NCBI GenBank assembly: GCA_027405735.1
Contig: JAPEHQ010000019.1
Coordinates: 191,001-255,000 of the forward strand
Origin: Mucor racemosus
Taxonomy: Eukaryota; Mucoromycota; Mucoromycetes; Mucorales; Mucoraceae
DNA: 64,000 bases
Direction of reading: 5' to 3'
Under the pieces are notes generated by a model that had not been told where the DNA came from, did not search any database, and was given only the letters and a program-made list of their open reading frames with translations. Both the position numbers and the translations under genes were made by a program. Positions 50,452 through 62,445 of the stretch are shown in pieces. How positions within the stretch are numbered: the stretch's first letter is position 1; every line of letters starts with the position of its first letter.

Positions 50452-50639
50452 ATCAAACATAAATTAGTACATAAATTACCCCCCACCACCACCACCACCA
50501 CCAACAAAATCGAAATATTCAAGCACAAGAATTGCTTGTCATTTAGTATATATACATATAAACCATCATTTTTTTTTAATCCATGCTACAAAAGTTGTTA
50601 AATAATAAACTATATATTCAAGATTTGTCGTTAGAAGGC

Positions 50640-50678
<39 letters not shown>

Positions 50679-50859
50679 ATTGAGCCAAGGCTTTTATTTA
50701 CATTTGCATTTGCATGAAAAAAAAAACCTAAATTACGATTAGAGACATAGCTCGAATCAAAAGAATTAACCAGCATTTCGTCAAAAAGTATATGACATCA
50801 TTATTATATCTCATCTTCACAGATCGTATGATAAATTGAATCAAAATATGAGTACGATT
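50452..50859. other. Intergenic with homopolymers
   Basis: It contains a C-rich CCACCACCACCACCACCA stretch (50483-50500), an A run at 50640-50666 followed by (TA)n, and ATTTGCATTTGCATG. No gene. Confidence 0.45.
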
Positions 50860-51900
50860 TCCCAATGATGCTGAGGAAATCTGTTACTCTTGTGACGAAG
50901 GAGACGTTATCCTATTAGAAAATTTACGGTTCCATCCAAAGGAATAAAGTTTTCTTCCCAAAGATGGACAACACAAGAAATTTCGAGCAAGCCTTTCTCG
51001 ATTAGCCGATTTTTTTTTTTACATTATAGATGTACTGAATACCATATATTACTCTCATGCTTCTATTACAGGTGTCAATTTACCCTATAAGGCAACAGGA
51101 TTACTTTTGCAACATGAACGTGAGGTATTTGCCAAGAAGATGGTCAGCTTCAAAGACCATTTTTAGCCATCTTGGGTGGCGCAAAACTATCACAGAAGAA
51201 ACATAAATTGATCTTGCATTTATTGGGCAAGAGTAGATTCTATGATGTGGTGCATTAGCATGATCTTTTTTTTTTTTTTTTGCAACAGAACATTGCAGAG
51301 AACGATAAGATCATGGTAGATCGGATTCTGGATGTAGCTAAAATAAAAAATAAAAATAAAAAAAGTGTCAAGATGATATTTCCTCTTGGTTTTATTGCTG
51401 CTTCTGTTGTGCCTTGCAAAGATTGGCTTATCCAGTGTTACAGATCTGATAGCAGTAAATGGTGAGATGCATGCTGGGTTTAGACTGTGGTCCAGCAGAA
51501 TCATTGAGATTGTTTGAGCAAGAGGTTATGAAAAAAGTTAAACAATTCTTTGAAATGGTACACTAGGTTTATATGAATTCAAAGATGATTTTTCAGAAAG
51601 GTACAAAAATGCTTATTGAGCTCAATTATTAAAGCTACAGAAGGAAGTAGTGCATTGATTGTCGTTTGCGGACAAGATACCTATATACTATATATATTAC
51701 AAGTAGATTGTGTGTCACCTATATTTATGCAATATGTTTTATCACCATCAGATACTACTGCTTTGGTTACAAAATGGACTAATCAAGGTAAAGTATCGCA
51801 TGTTTCTACTGATGGTAATGCTATTTTGGAACTATTAGAAGATGAATCTCTTCCTGGATTTGCATTTATCAACAAAACAATGATTTCGGAAAATGAATAA
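50860..51900 (+). pseudogene. Phosphoglycerate kinase pseudogene
   Basis: Degenerate copy of the glycolytic enzyme gene. Recognisable blocks in order: GDVILLENLRFHPKE (50912-50946, followed by a stop), SHASITGVNLPYKATGLLLQ (about 51055-51110), HEREVFAKKMVS, the ILGGAK motif (about 51166-51185, in another frame), NDKIMVD (about 51301), GLDCGPAESLRLFEQEV (about 51478-51530, frame-shifted), and near the C-terminus DTTALVTKWTNQGKVSHVST and ILELLEDESLPGFAFI (to 51897). Several frameshifts and stops, plus replacement of the nucleotide-binding GGGDT context, mean no functional enzyme. Some interruptions might be introns, but not all. A functional PGK must exist elsewhere in the genome. Confidence 0.85.
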
Positions 51901-52021
51901 AATTATGTAATGGTTATCATCATCTCTTTTGTTTATTTTTATATATATATTTTTTTTTGATTGTTGGATGCTGCTTCTCTTCCTTCTCGCTTAAACTTTT
52001 TTTTTTTTTGAGAAAAAAAAA

Positions 52022-53891
52022 ATGTCCTCTAATCTTGTACAATGTATACAAGATCAAGCTTCATATTATAGAAAATTAAGAGCAGAGCTTGATAGTGAAT
52101 CAAATATTATAAATGCATTGAATGATGCCAAGGTAATTAGACAAGAGTTCGAAAAAGCTATTCACTCGAAAAGAGCAGAAATAAATTCGCTGGAAGAATA
52201 TTCGTAAGTTTTATTCTCAATTCAAACAATAAGAACCAAAATTAAATAGATTGCAACAGCAAAAAAGAATACCGAGATGTACGTAGCATGCGACATTTAT
52301 CATTTCGATCAGCAGCTGCAACTTTATCTGGTAAAAAGAAAGAACGTACAGCAAAGGAAGAAGCTAAATATCAACTTGCTTTTGAAAATGAACAACGGTC
52401 CAAAAGAGAATTAGATGAATTACAAACAAATTATAATGGAGCTCTTGCAAGAGTATGGTTTTCTTTTTTTTTTTGTGGGTATTGTTTGTTTACTAAAAAA
52501 AACACACACACCATGTGTTATCTGTAGGAAGAAGAACTTGTGCGACAAAAGAGTCACTTTGAAGATACAGCACATCAGTTTGATTCTTTGTTAGAGCAGG
52601 TATATTATATAAGAATCACAATATGTGGCTTAAATGATTAATGTAATGATAGATATTCATGTTGGAAGATCCAAACTTTCCGTTAGAGCCTCAATTGAAA
52701 GCAGAATTAGCGAACTATAAAGAACAAAAACGTTTGGTAAGTTTGATCAGCTCATATACAACATACGAATAGTGATTAAATATACACACATATATAAAAT
52801 AGGCAAAACGAGATAAAAATAGATTTAGTGAAGCTGAGAAATCTCTTTCAACAGCATTAGTAGACATCAAAAAGGTGATTCGATTATTAGATACAGTTGT
52901 CAATTATGTACCATTTGAGATATTTGGAGGACCCATTATTGATGAGGAACAGGTCGCTTATTTAGAGGCTGCAAAAAGGAGAATTTGGGAAATTCAAAGA
53001 TTGATGAATGTAGCACGTACTGTTTTGCCTGAAATTCCTTATCCTCAAACATTGGATGTTGTTACCAATAATACATTATTACAGATGCAACTTAATTTGA
53101 ATTACATTGATATTGCTTGGAAAGGTAAAAAAAAAAAAAAAAAAAAGGAGGGGGAGGGGAGGGGAGGATCTAAATCAATCGTTGAAACACGAATACTCAT
53201 ATCAATTGATATAGCTAAAACCTCACAATGTTTTGGTATGTTGGCTACAGCCTACCGTAATACTCAAAACTCATTGACTTGGATAAAACAATATAAGGAA
53301 TATGCAGCAGGCGCACTAGTCCGATTAAATACAGCAGTGGATACAATTAAAGAATCTTTAAAAAATGAACGTAGAAGAATTATGGATGCCGTTTTAGCCG
53401 GACACACTGCTGGCGGTGAAGCTCCTTCGTCTTCTTCAACCGATAATCCACCTTTATTCTCAACTACATATCATGGAGTCAATGAGCTTCCTCCTCCTGT
53501 TTATGAAGCGCCACCTGTAGATGAACAATATAATAATCAAAATCAAGGAACTGCACAACAGGATCAACATTTACCAGTTATTCCATCTAATTTATCGCCT
53601 TCAACTTCGTTTTCTAATTTACCTGAAATGAATGGCAACAATAACAACAACAACAATAACGCTATCATTAATTCGCCATTACTTCCTCCTCCAACTAATA
53701 GCTATAATAATACTAATACAAATACACCACCTCATCCAATTACGCCCATTTTGGAGAATGCAAATGTGCCGCTCACAAATAATGTTTCTATTACTGCTAC
53801 TACTCCTCCTACTCCTCCTCTCTCTACTTCTACCAATCACAATAATCAACAAACTTATATATCACATAATGTAAATAATCCTTTTCAGTAG
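52022..53891 (+). CDS. Uncharacterised coiled-coil protein with proline-rich PPxY tail
   Basis: Function unknown; possibly a scaffold or trafficking adaptor. Exons 52022-52203, 52260-52452, 52528-52599, 52653-52736, 52803-53124 and 53215-53891 join in frame to 509 aa. Residues 1 to about 345 are almost entirely helical and charged (SYYRKLRAELDSESNIINAL, EEELVRQKSHFEDTAHQFDS, YLEAAKRRIWEIQRLMNVAR), resembling long alpha-helical bundles. The C-terminal 165 residues are Pro/Asn/Thr-rich. They include ELPPPVYEAPPVDEQ, which contains a PPxY motif of the kind bound by WW domains of Rsp5/Nedd4 ubiquitin ligases, and it ends in NPFQ. The last intron (53125-53214) is 90 bases, in frame and without a stop, so its retention would add 30 residues. 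I infer that it is spliced, because its donor is GTAAAA and its translation is a Lys/Gly-rich tract. Confidence 0.75.
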
Positions 53892-56800
53892 TAGTGGTGG
53901 TTTTGTAACAATTTAATTAATAAATGGTGCCTTAATTACATGTTTTAGTGCAATGATTAGATATTGATATACAAGAATCTGCTTGATATGTTTGATTTAT
54001 GCTTTAAAATTGCTCAAATTAGAGAGAATTTAACGTAAACACTACCTAAAAATGCATGACTGAAAATTCAAAATTAATTGAATGCATGGCAAATTTTGCA
54101 AATTTTCTATACATTTTTTTGCAAAAAAAAAAAAGATAATCATGCATATTGCATATTCCATTACATGCTTTATTATTTTGGTTGCTAATTTGAACAACAA
54201 TTACATCCACAAAAACCCTTGAAACAGGCTTTCTCCTCCTCTACCAAAATACTAGCAACGACGGTGATGACATGAAAATTCGGATCCCGAACGTTGCGCA
54301 ACTGAAATTTTGCGTTCAATTTTGACAAAATTTTCAACATTTTGTCTTGTATCGCGAATTTCTCAAAAACAAGTATATAAAGCGCACCTACCTCATTAAG
54401 CACTTTTTATACAACATTTAATTGTGGTTTTAATGGTACCATTTGTGCTAAAATGTATCACTAAATTTTTTTGGCAAAATCCAAAAATTAAAAAATCAGT
54501 TTTTCTCAATTATCTCAAGTTTTTACGTAAGAAACACAAAATTAAGCAACTAGATGTGATAGAGGGAAAAATTCTAATTATTTTTGGTCTAGTAACATTA
54601 TAGTAAAAAGTTGCGTTTTCGAGGTCAAAAAGTCGATTTAACGAAATTGACGAAAAATCATGAGTAGTTGCAAGGGCCTGAAGGCCAGATTTAGCTCGAT
54701 TTTTTTTCACCTCAAAAATGCAAGAAAAAAATATAGTAATAAGAGGAATAGTTCAAAAAATGGTTTTGGTTGGTTTTCCGTTTCTGATGATGCCTTAAAT
54801 TGCCCTAAAAAATCCTTTAAAGCTGTCGATTTGTGTGAAATTTTGCTAATTGGCGGCAAGTTAATCGTTGGATCTATTGAGATATTGGTATTTTTCAATC
54901 ATTGACGGTGATGGCTTCATCGGGCGCTATCGTGTGCAGTCGATAGTGTTTATTTTTAATTTTATATTGTAAATGAATTAACGCATATATATATATATAT
55001 ATTTTAAATCTCTACTAGATACTAAGGATGTCAGAAGCTTTGAAGTGCCTACGAAAGTAACAAAGATTTTATTTTGAAATTGCACCTTTAATTTGGTGTT
55101 TCAAGGACTCAAGGATCTTCAGAATTGATAGAGGTATCTTTAAAAAAGCATGAATTTTTTGCATTTTTTGGCATGATGTTATGTGACAAAAACAACTTTT
55201 GGGTAACATTGTTAGATAATGGTAGCATTTGATGCTTAATATATAATATTAATTGCAGTGAAAAGGGTTTAACTTTATAAAAAAAGCTTCAAGAGGGATA
55301 TCGTTTAGATCCTCCTTTACTAAATTATAGATAATGTACAATAAAGTGTTATTTCTACTTTTCTATTTACATTATTTGGTTATTGATATCATCTGGCAGT
55401 TGTTCTGTTGACTGTCAGTTATTCCATGATTTTGAATATATTGTTGGGTTGTTGAGTTCTTGACTTACCTGATCAAGAATGGCTCTTAAATTGATTTTGA
55501 CAATCTAAGTTATCAATCATGCGTTCAGAACAGCCCTTACTTGTTCTATTTGATTCGCATGTTTGCTAGGGGGGGGGGGGGGAGGTATCTATGATACAAC
55601 ATATTATGAATACCCTTGATATATTTGATATATTAGTATACCCTTGGTTATTTATGGTTTAAATTCATAATCTCTTATTTGAATTGTATGGCATAGTTTC
55701 AAATGAGATGGCATTTAATTTATTACGTGAGGGGGAGGAGGGAATTTTACCTAGTTTAGCACACTATCGAATGTATGAATTGTCTGCTAGTTTATTACAC
55801 AAAGGTTTGTACATTTTACAAAAAATGGCCATGAAATAAATAGGTCAAGATTATATAATAGACGCACGATATGTCCAATACCTGAAGAGACATCTATTCG
55901 AAAGTATGATGATGTGAAAATTTTCGATAATTGAAAAATCCCTAAAAGTATCCTGGAATTCTTTAAAGAATTTGACCTAGACCTTAAAGCGAGGCAAATC
56001 TAAATCAAGTTTATAACAAACATTGGTATTACTTTAAGAACCTTTCAGTATTTTTTATTGAGTCATTGCAACTGTAAAAATGGTGTAATTTGATCATGTA
56101 AAACGAGCACCCTTTTTTGCGCAATCTAAATATGTTTGGACGATGTGTACTTTGATCTGTTTGCAAAAAAACCAATTTAATCATATGAATAAAATGCTAT
56201 TTCTGGGCAACTTATAACTATTGGGTTGTTCAAAGCCTGTTCTTTATATAACATCATACAGCCAATGCATAATTTCTCAAACGAGTTAATATATTTAACC
56301 CTTGTTGAATGAGCCATTTAATGCGCTTTTAAGTTTTTCTATAGATAGCTGGCAATTATAGATAATTCATCGTTTGTTGATAAATATTTGGGATATTATT
56401 AATAACATTAAGCTTTGTCTCAATAAATGATCTACTCTTGAAACACAAATATCCAAATAAAGTCATAATAGATCTATATATATATATGTTATTGAGCTAC
56501 AAACCTCAGCCTTCCTTTTTGTACTCAAGAAACAAATACATGGCTGATTTTAAGACAGTTTTGTGCCTGATATAAGTTTGTTTCTCAGTCAATCCTTCAA
56601 CATCGCATAATCCGAGATTGTAATGACACGGCGCCTCGTTTCTATGCGTGTTGTAACAAATATTTGTCATGTTGTTGTACAAATCAATCTTCATACGCTT
56701 GGATTTTCTCTTTGAAATGTATATTTAGAGTTATCTAAATAAAAGCTTATGATATATTGCACATTTGCGAAAGGGTTTTTTTTTTAACAAATGTTAATAA

Positions 56801-57261
56801 ACATATAAACATTCATGCAAAAGCTGTTTCTAAAATTAATATATAATGTAATATTTGTTTGGATTATAATTAGATGTGTTGTTGAAAGAGGCACACACAT
56901 GATCAAACTTATCCAGGCAGTCTAGTATTGACAAAAACCAAGTATATTACATTCGTCCAATTGTACTCCATCATTACAATAAACTCGCCCTCTTCCTCAT
57001 CCCACCCCCCATGAAATGTAAAAGCTTTTATGGGCACCCTTCAAGTTAAATGATAGTTTTGTATCACTTTAAATAATTTATACACGTAATTACATATTTC
57101 ATGACCCATGACAAATTAAATATTATATATAAAATCCTTTATTATAAACAAAAAAAAGGAAAGATCTAAACATAAGAAAGTTGTGCAATAAAGATAATAA
57201 TGTAACAAGTGCATAAGAAGAAATATAAATTTTAACATTATATACAAAAGGGCATTATTAT
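53892..57261. other. 3.4-kb gene-free region with a short gene-family fragment
   Basis: No intact gene. A 14-G run lies at 55569-55582, a (TA)n tract near 54985-55002 and low-complexity A/T elsewhere. About 54180-54910 has the same AT-rich, TTTTTG/CAAAAA-patterned look as segment A of the array, but I could not align it. An ORF on the minus strand (56694-56506, 62 codons, starting MKIDLYNNMTN and containing YNLGLCDVEGL) may be a fragment of the same family as the pseudogene at 37422, sharing the K-I/M-D-L and following acidic motif spacing. This is a weak resemblance. Confidence 0.4.
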
Positions 57262-58006
57262 TTAAGCGGAAGCAGCATCTACAGTTTATACAAAAAAGGG
57301 TCAATATAATATTAATTTCCTCTGAAATTTAAAACTTACAGCCAATAACACCACAAGCCCAACGATCACCGGAATTACCGGTTGTGTTGGACAAAGGAGA
57401 ACCGCCTAAGCCAAGGTCATCTTCGCCAGAGTGGAGGACAATACCGCGACTATACGAATGTAAAAAAAAAAAGTTAATGACAATAAAAGATGTATAGCAA
57501 GAAATCAGATTTACCCAATAACGGAGAAGGGACCACCCAAATGAACAGTGTCAATGGTAAGGTTAAGAGTAGCAGTGCCATCAGCATTGGCAATGATGTT
57601 ACCAAAATCACCAGCATGTCTGTTCTTGCCTTCAATACCACCGTGAGTGTGGTTGAAGGGATTGTAATGAGCACCAAGAGAAGTACATCCTAATTAAAAT
57701 TGAATCAGTATTTCTGACAAATTGCACATATAAAGTATATTTACCATTGGAGAGATCACCAAGTTCATGTACATGAAGACCATGTTTACCTTCAGTTAAA
57801 CCAGTAATGTTGGCAAAGATTTGAGTTTCACCACGGCGACCAGTTTGAGTAAAGGTAACAGAACCGGTAATGACAGGATTAGAACCAGTAATGTATGCAA
57901 TGGCATTTGTAGTTTCATGTTGCTTGTGATGACCAGGCTTGCAGGCAGCAGAAGAGAAAGCAGAGGCAAGAAGAGCAGTAGCAATGGCAGCAAAAGAGAG
58001 TTTCAT
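57262..58006 (-). CDS. Secreted Cu/Zn superoxide dismutase
   Basis: Dismutates superoxide to hydrogen peroxide and oxygen, here predicted outside the cell or in the wall. Exons 58006-57745, 57689-57515, 57449-57340 and 57278-57262 join in frame to 187 aa. The N-terminus [20 protein letters not shown] is a signal peptide. The mature domain has all metal ligands: GLHVHELG (two His), then [22 protein letters not shown] (His, Asp) and LHSGEDDLG (His). The cysteines of the structural disulfide are in NGCTSLG and WACGVIG. Four N-glycosylation sequons (NIT, NHT, NLT, NTT) support secretion. The protein ends a few residues after the GVIG motif, as in SOD1, so there is no sign of a GPI anchor. The last exon codes only four residues and the stop. 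Confidence 0.93.
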
Positions 58007-58448
58007 TTTAAATTTGTTTGTTAATGTGAATGATGAAAAAAAAAAGAAAAAGAATTGCAACAACTGCAGATGTATTTATATTTATTTTGTTATTTGGCAG
58101 ATTTAAGTTGGCTTTCCCAAACCGGTGATACAATGATATAAAAACAGTAGATCATTCGTATGCCTCTCCCCTCCCCTCCCCTCCCCCCCCAGCCATTAAA
58201 TCAAGGTAAAATAATGACCCTTTTTCGTATAAAAGAAATTATTCAATAGACACACAAGGTTAACTTTTTTCAAACTAGTTCTTGATCTGATAATGAAAAC
58301 ATACAATTTGTGGGGGAGTTTATATTAAATTTTTAGACTGAAAAATGAATCTGATAAAGAAGATACCAACTTTATTGATATGGGGGATGGGGGAATCTCT
58401 AATAAATAAAATAAAATGATAATGATATATGGCTTGAATATGCTATTT
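58007..58448. promoter_or_regulatory. SOD upstream region and rhomboid 3' end
   Basis: 442 bases with a pyrimidine tract CCCTCCCCTCCCCTCCCC at about 58169-58188 and TATATTTATTTT-like sequence near 58074-58088, which may act as the SOD TATA region. No gene. Confidence 0.4.
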
Positions 58449-59977
58449 TTAAACTGGATCACACCAATTATTAACTGGTAGACAAGACAGATATTTACAA
58501 TTAGGACAAATCTAATAATATTAAAAAAAGTAATTCATAAAAAAAGAAATTCATTAGCTAATCTTCTATAAATGGTCAAAATGGTCAAACGGGACAACTT
58601 ACTTTGCTTGGATCTTCGGCTGAGTAAAACTCTCGAATAGAAACTGCAAATAATACAACAAGAATAGCCAAAGCCACACATCTTACAATCCATGTAAATA
58701 TAATCACATTTCTTGTAGCCATTGGACGCATAGGACAAATCATCATACCCATAAAGATGCCAACGGCAAAACCGCCTGGTAAAATTGAAATTAGTTTTTT
58801 TTTTTTTTTCATCTTGTATTCCCCTACTCCCGTTGTGTAATCAACTAACCGATATGAGCAAAATTGTCAAGACCTGGTAATAAACCTAAAACAAGTGAGA
58901 TGATGGTGGAGATCAATAAACTCATCAAATCCCAGACCGGGTGGGGTAGGACTTTCCAGTTGACTAATATATCAATGAACATGTAGCCAATCAATCCAAA
59001 CAAAGCTCCCGAGCACCCGGTTGAGGCAGTTAAATTTTGCGATAACATGGCAGAGAGTACAAACCCATATATACCAGCGGCGACATACAATACAACGTAA
59101 CGTACAGTACCCAGTGCTCTTTCTAAATCAACACCCAATCGTAAATGGGTAAGCATATTTAAAAGGAAATGAACTACACCTGCATGCATAATGACAGGTA
59201 ATGCTAATCTAAATGCTTGGTCAGCAACACCATTCTCGAATCCACCAAATCCACAGAGCTCCTCAATGGTACATGTATCTGTTGTGTTTCTATAACATTC
59301 ACCAATAGTTGTAGATAAAGGTAAACTAGGAACGGGGCGAATACAAGGTGTGAAACGAGCACCGGTATTGACTAGTACCTATTTAGAAAGAGTGAGTAAA
59401 ATGGTGAGTACAGATTACAACAGACACTAACCTGAAAACTAGGCCCAATCATAGGATTGAAAGGATTAGTTTCAATTACATCGCCTGTCAAATTATGCAT
59501 TTGAACAAACTCATAAATCAGCATTGCCGTCATACCTAATGCAGATATATAACTAAAATAAGGTGTTTCTACAGGACCGATGAAAAATCGAACAAGTGGG
59601 TGTCTATCATAGCCATAAGGCAATGCTTCTTGTACTTGGATTAATGGATAAGGTTGCACCATTGGTGGCGGCCCACCATAATATTGTCCCGGTGGTGGTG
59701 GCGGACCATTATAATATGGTTGTTGGCCATAAGGTTGACCTGGCGGCGGCCCATTATAATATGGCTGTTGTTGGTATTGCTGGCCGGGCGGTGGCGAATA
59801 ATATCTCTCGTTTTCAGGCATAGGCGTTCCTGAAGGTGAAGGATCATTTGAATGTAACTTTTGGAAGCCAACAGAGCGGCGTTGATGAAGTTCTAGTGAC
59901 TCCCATGCACTGCTTGAGTTGTTGTTGTTGTTGTTGTTGTTGTTGTGATTTGGAACTGGTGGAGTTGAATTCGACAT
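58449..59977 (-). CDS. Rhomboid-family intramembrane serine protease
   Basis: Cleaves membrane proteins within or near their transmembrane segment. Exons 59977-59432, 59378-58850, 58775-58603 and 58511-58449 join in frame to 436 aa. The N-terminal 115 residues are cytosolic and low complexity, with an Asn run and three copies of a QPYYNGPPP-type repeat. The first membrane helix is at about 147-165. A luminal loop with six cysteines follows (FTPCIRPVPS, CTIEELCGFGG). The rhomboid core has MHAGVVHFLLNMLTHLRLG, the catalytic serine in STGCSGALFGLIG (GxSG) and the catalytic histidine in NFAHIGGFAVG across intron 2. Both catalytic residues are present, so this is an active protease and not an iRhom pseudoprotease. 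The C-terminal exon adds ICPNCKYLSCLPVNNWC, a Cys-rich tail that could bind metal or form disulfides. ATG 59977 is the first true ATG. Confidence 0.92.
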
Positions 59978-61452
59978 TATCAAGATTTTATTCTGTAAAA
60001 TGGTTTATCTATCTGAAATGTTGGGTTAATTTCTACTAAATACACTGCAGATCTAGATGGTGAATACAAAGATGGAATACCTTTTTTAATAGGGTGAGTT
60101 TCTTTCTTTTCTTTTTCTTTTTCTTTTAAACGATATATGATATATGTATTCCAAGAAGAAAAAGGAGAAATACTTTGCAATCTATTTTTAAAGGTAGCTC
60201 AGTTTGAACAGTTTATAAAAAAAAGCCAACAGTGTGTGTGCCCTGCTTCTTGATACGCTGTATAGTCACGTTGTGCCAAGATTCAAATGAGTTTTGACGT
60301 TTCACCGTTATTTGATTTCCTGATTTTCTAGATGTCAGTATATATATTCTGTAATTTCAAATGAATATCAAGTAGATGCTTCATTTTGCTTACATATTTA
60401 TACCTTGTTTGTTCCAGAACAAGATTCAATTCACTCGTCATGTTTGTAATAGCTCATTTTTCTTCATTTACTCCTTAAAATGTATAACAAACTATAACTA
60501 TCGATTCCATATTAAGAAAATTTGAATTAAATGATTCATGTATGTTGATTGTTTATACAATTTATATCTAGTGGAAACATACATGTTTTGTGCTCGAATT
60601 GTTGTCAATTATGATTGTAAAAAGTGAATTTGAATGTTCGCTTAATCGGACCTTTACCATAAACAGCTATACTGCCTGCTGAAGGCGGCTCTTCTAAATC
60701 GAATAATGTATGTATAAATGTATATAAATTTAGACACGGATTGCTGTGTCGGATTGATCTGATCAACAATAAATAAGATCAACATATATGTTATTTTTTT
60801 TTTTTTTTTGTATGTTCAGTAAAATGATCAAAAAACCTATTGTTCCTAACGTCATTGTGATTCGGCACAACATCATATTTGATAAGCTATTAACTGGGTA
60901 ATTCAAAATTGAAACAAATTCCCATTTTAAATATATATGCGCATTGCTTGAATAAGTATCTAGACTTAAAATTGGGCCATACATGGCATGGCGTTTGTAT
61001 GATCCTTATCTAAACATGCTGCCCGCAAATGTATAAAATTAGAAAATTGTTACGTTTCAAAGGATTTTCACTCAAGCTTGCAAGTCATGGATTTATTGTT
61101 TTTTGCTTTGAAAATTCTTCGTGATATCCAAATAATACTATCTATTTTTTTGTTTAGCAACAAACATATAAAAAAAGCGCTCTGGTGTCAATCTGATTTG
61201 TGCGACATGGAAAAAAAAAGTTCACGGGCACCTGCACGCTCGGAGCCCCTTAATATTTTCAAATTAGATAATGTGTCAAGTATTGGCGATTTCTCTATTG
61301 ACTATTCTATCAGATCAATCAATTATAAGCTTCTAAAATGTACTTTATTTTTGTTATATGTATATAATATGATGATGATATAAAAAGTATTATCGGTGTG
61401 GTGGTATATTGAGGATGATAAAGCATAATTTTTTCGTAATTTTAAAATGAGT
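59978..61452. other. Intergenic, no gene seen
   Basis: Upstream of the rhomboid gene and downstream of the seven-helix gene. It contains CTTTTT repeats (about 60092-60130) and a T run at 60792-60810. An ORF at 61078-61383 (101 codons) has no recognisable domain and poor codon character. I do not call it. Confidence 0.5.
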
Positions 61453-62445
61453 CTATTTTGTAACGATAGTTACTTTACTTCCATAAGAGCTATGCACCGT
61501 ATGTTCGGAGGGCGCTCTAGTTTCAAGGTTAGTTAAATCTATCTTGTTATCATATTCAACATTTGCTTCTACATTATATTGTTCTGACGACATGACATTT
61601 CCTGATTTTCTTGTTGATAAATTCATCGATGTACTGGGTAATTTTGAAGACAAGTAATCAATGGCAGCTCTAGGTGGTGGCCAAGTATACAATAAATTCT
61701 CGATAAAACGAAGCACATAATCCATAGCTAACAATGTATTAAAATAGCTCCAAGAGTTCATGACGAAAAACCAAACGTAAAGAACACCGTATAAAACATA
61801 CCATAAATTTTGTATCAAAAAGAACCAAATCTAAAACAATACACAAAACAAAAAGTTTAACTCAAAATGTACTACAAGTATAACGTATGATTTTCGTATA
61901 CCAACCCCTAATGCTGTGGTTCTGGAATGTCCTTCATTCACTCGTTTTTCTTTCCAATAAAGAAGAGGTTTAAATGTATAAGTAAACACACATGAATCAG
62001 CAATGATAGCAGTAATAACACCAGCAATGAATGCGCCTTTAAGAGGATACTCTTCTATACCACTTGAATTGATTGCCAAAATGATAATCTCGACGAGTAA
62101 TAGTATATTTGTGCATATTGAAAAAACGATGCCACACAATACCAAAGGATGTTTCCAATTAGCTTCTCCCATGCGTAAACGATATCCAACATCAAGCACC
62201 ATGAAAAAGTGAGTAATGCACATTAATGATGTTGATACTAAATAGACGAGCGAATTGGCTCTCTGAGAAACTATGCCTTCCAATGACAAAGTATTGATAA
62301 TTGATGCAGGCAATGTAAAAATACTGTAGCCAAGAATAGAAAATCGTAATTTATTTGGTCGTATAATTACTTGATATGAGATCAATACCGATGATACAAA
62401 GCAAAACGCACTGCTTGCTATATGTGGTGGTAAAATAGATAACAT
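61453..62445 (-). CDS. Uncharacterised seven-helix membrane protein
   Basis: Function unknown. Exons 62445-61906 and 61830-61453 join in frame to 305 aa, using the uncommon donor GTTGGT, the only one that keeps the frame. Seven hydrophobic segments can be counted, at roughly 9-28, 35-55, 68-90, 101-126, 136-156, 183-203 and 208-228: IASSAFCFVSSVLISY, ILGYSIFTLPASIINTL, YLVSTSLMCITHFFMVLDVG, LVLCGIVFSICTNILLLVEI, AFIAGVITAIIADSCVF, LWYVLYGVLYVWFFVM and a shorter last one. The tail of about 70 residues is cytosolic, with Ser/Thr and Lys. The topology is that of GPCR-like or RTA1-like fungal proteins, but I find no signature of either. Confidence 0.7.

Noticed and set aside
52875..53891. Single unspliced 338-codon ORF as the coiled-coil gene
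   Set aside because: It starts inside a continuous exon and reads through an intron-like Lys/Gly tract. The six-exon model joins cleanly to an upstream ATG with matching phases.
59978..59983. Upstream start (Met-Ile-Met) for the rhomboid gene
   Set aside because: The first of these codons is TTG in the sequence. The first true ATG is at 59977.
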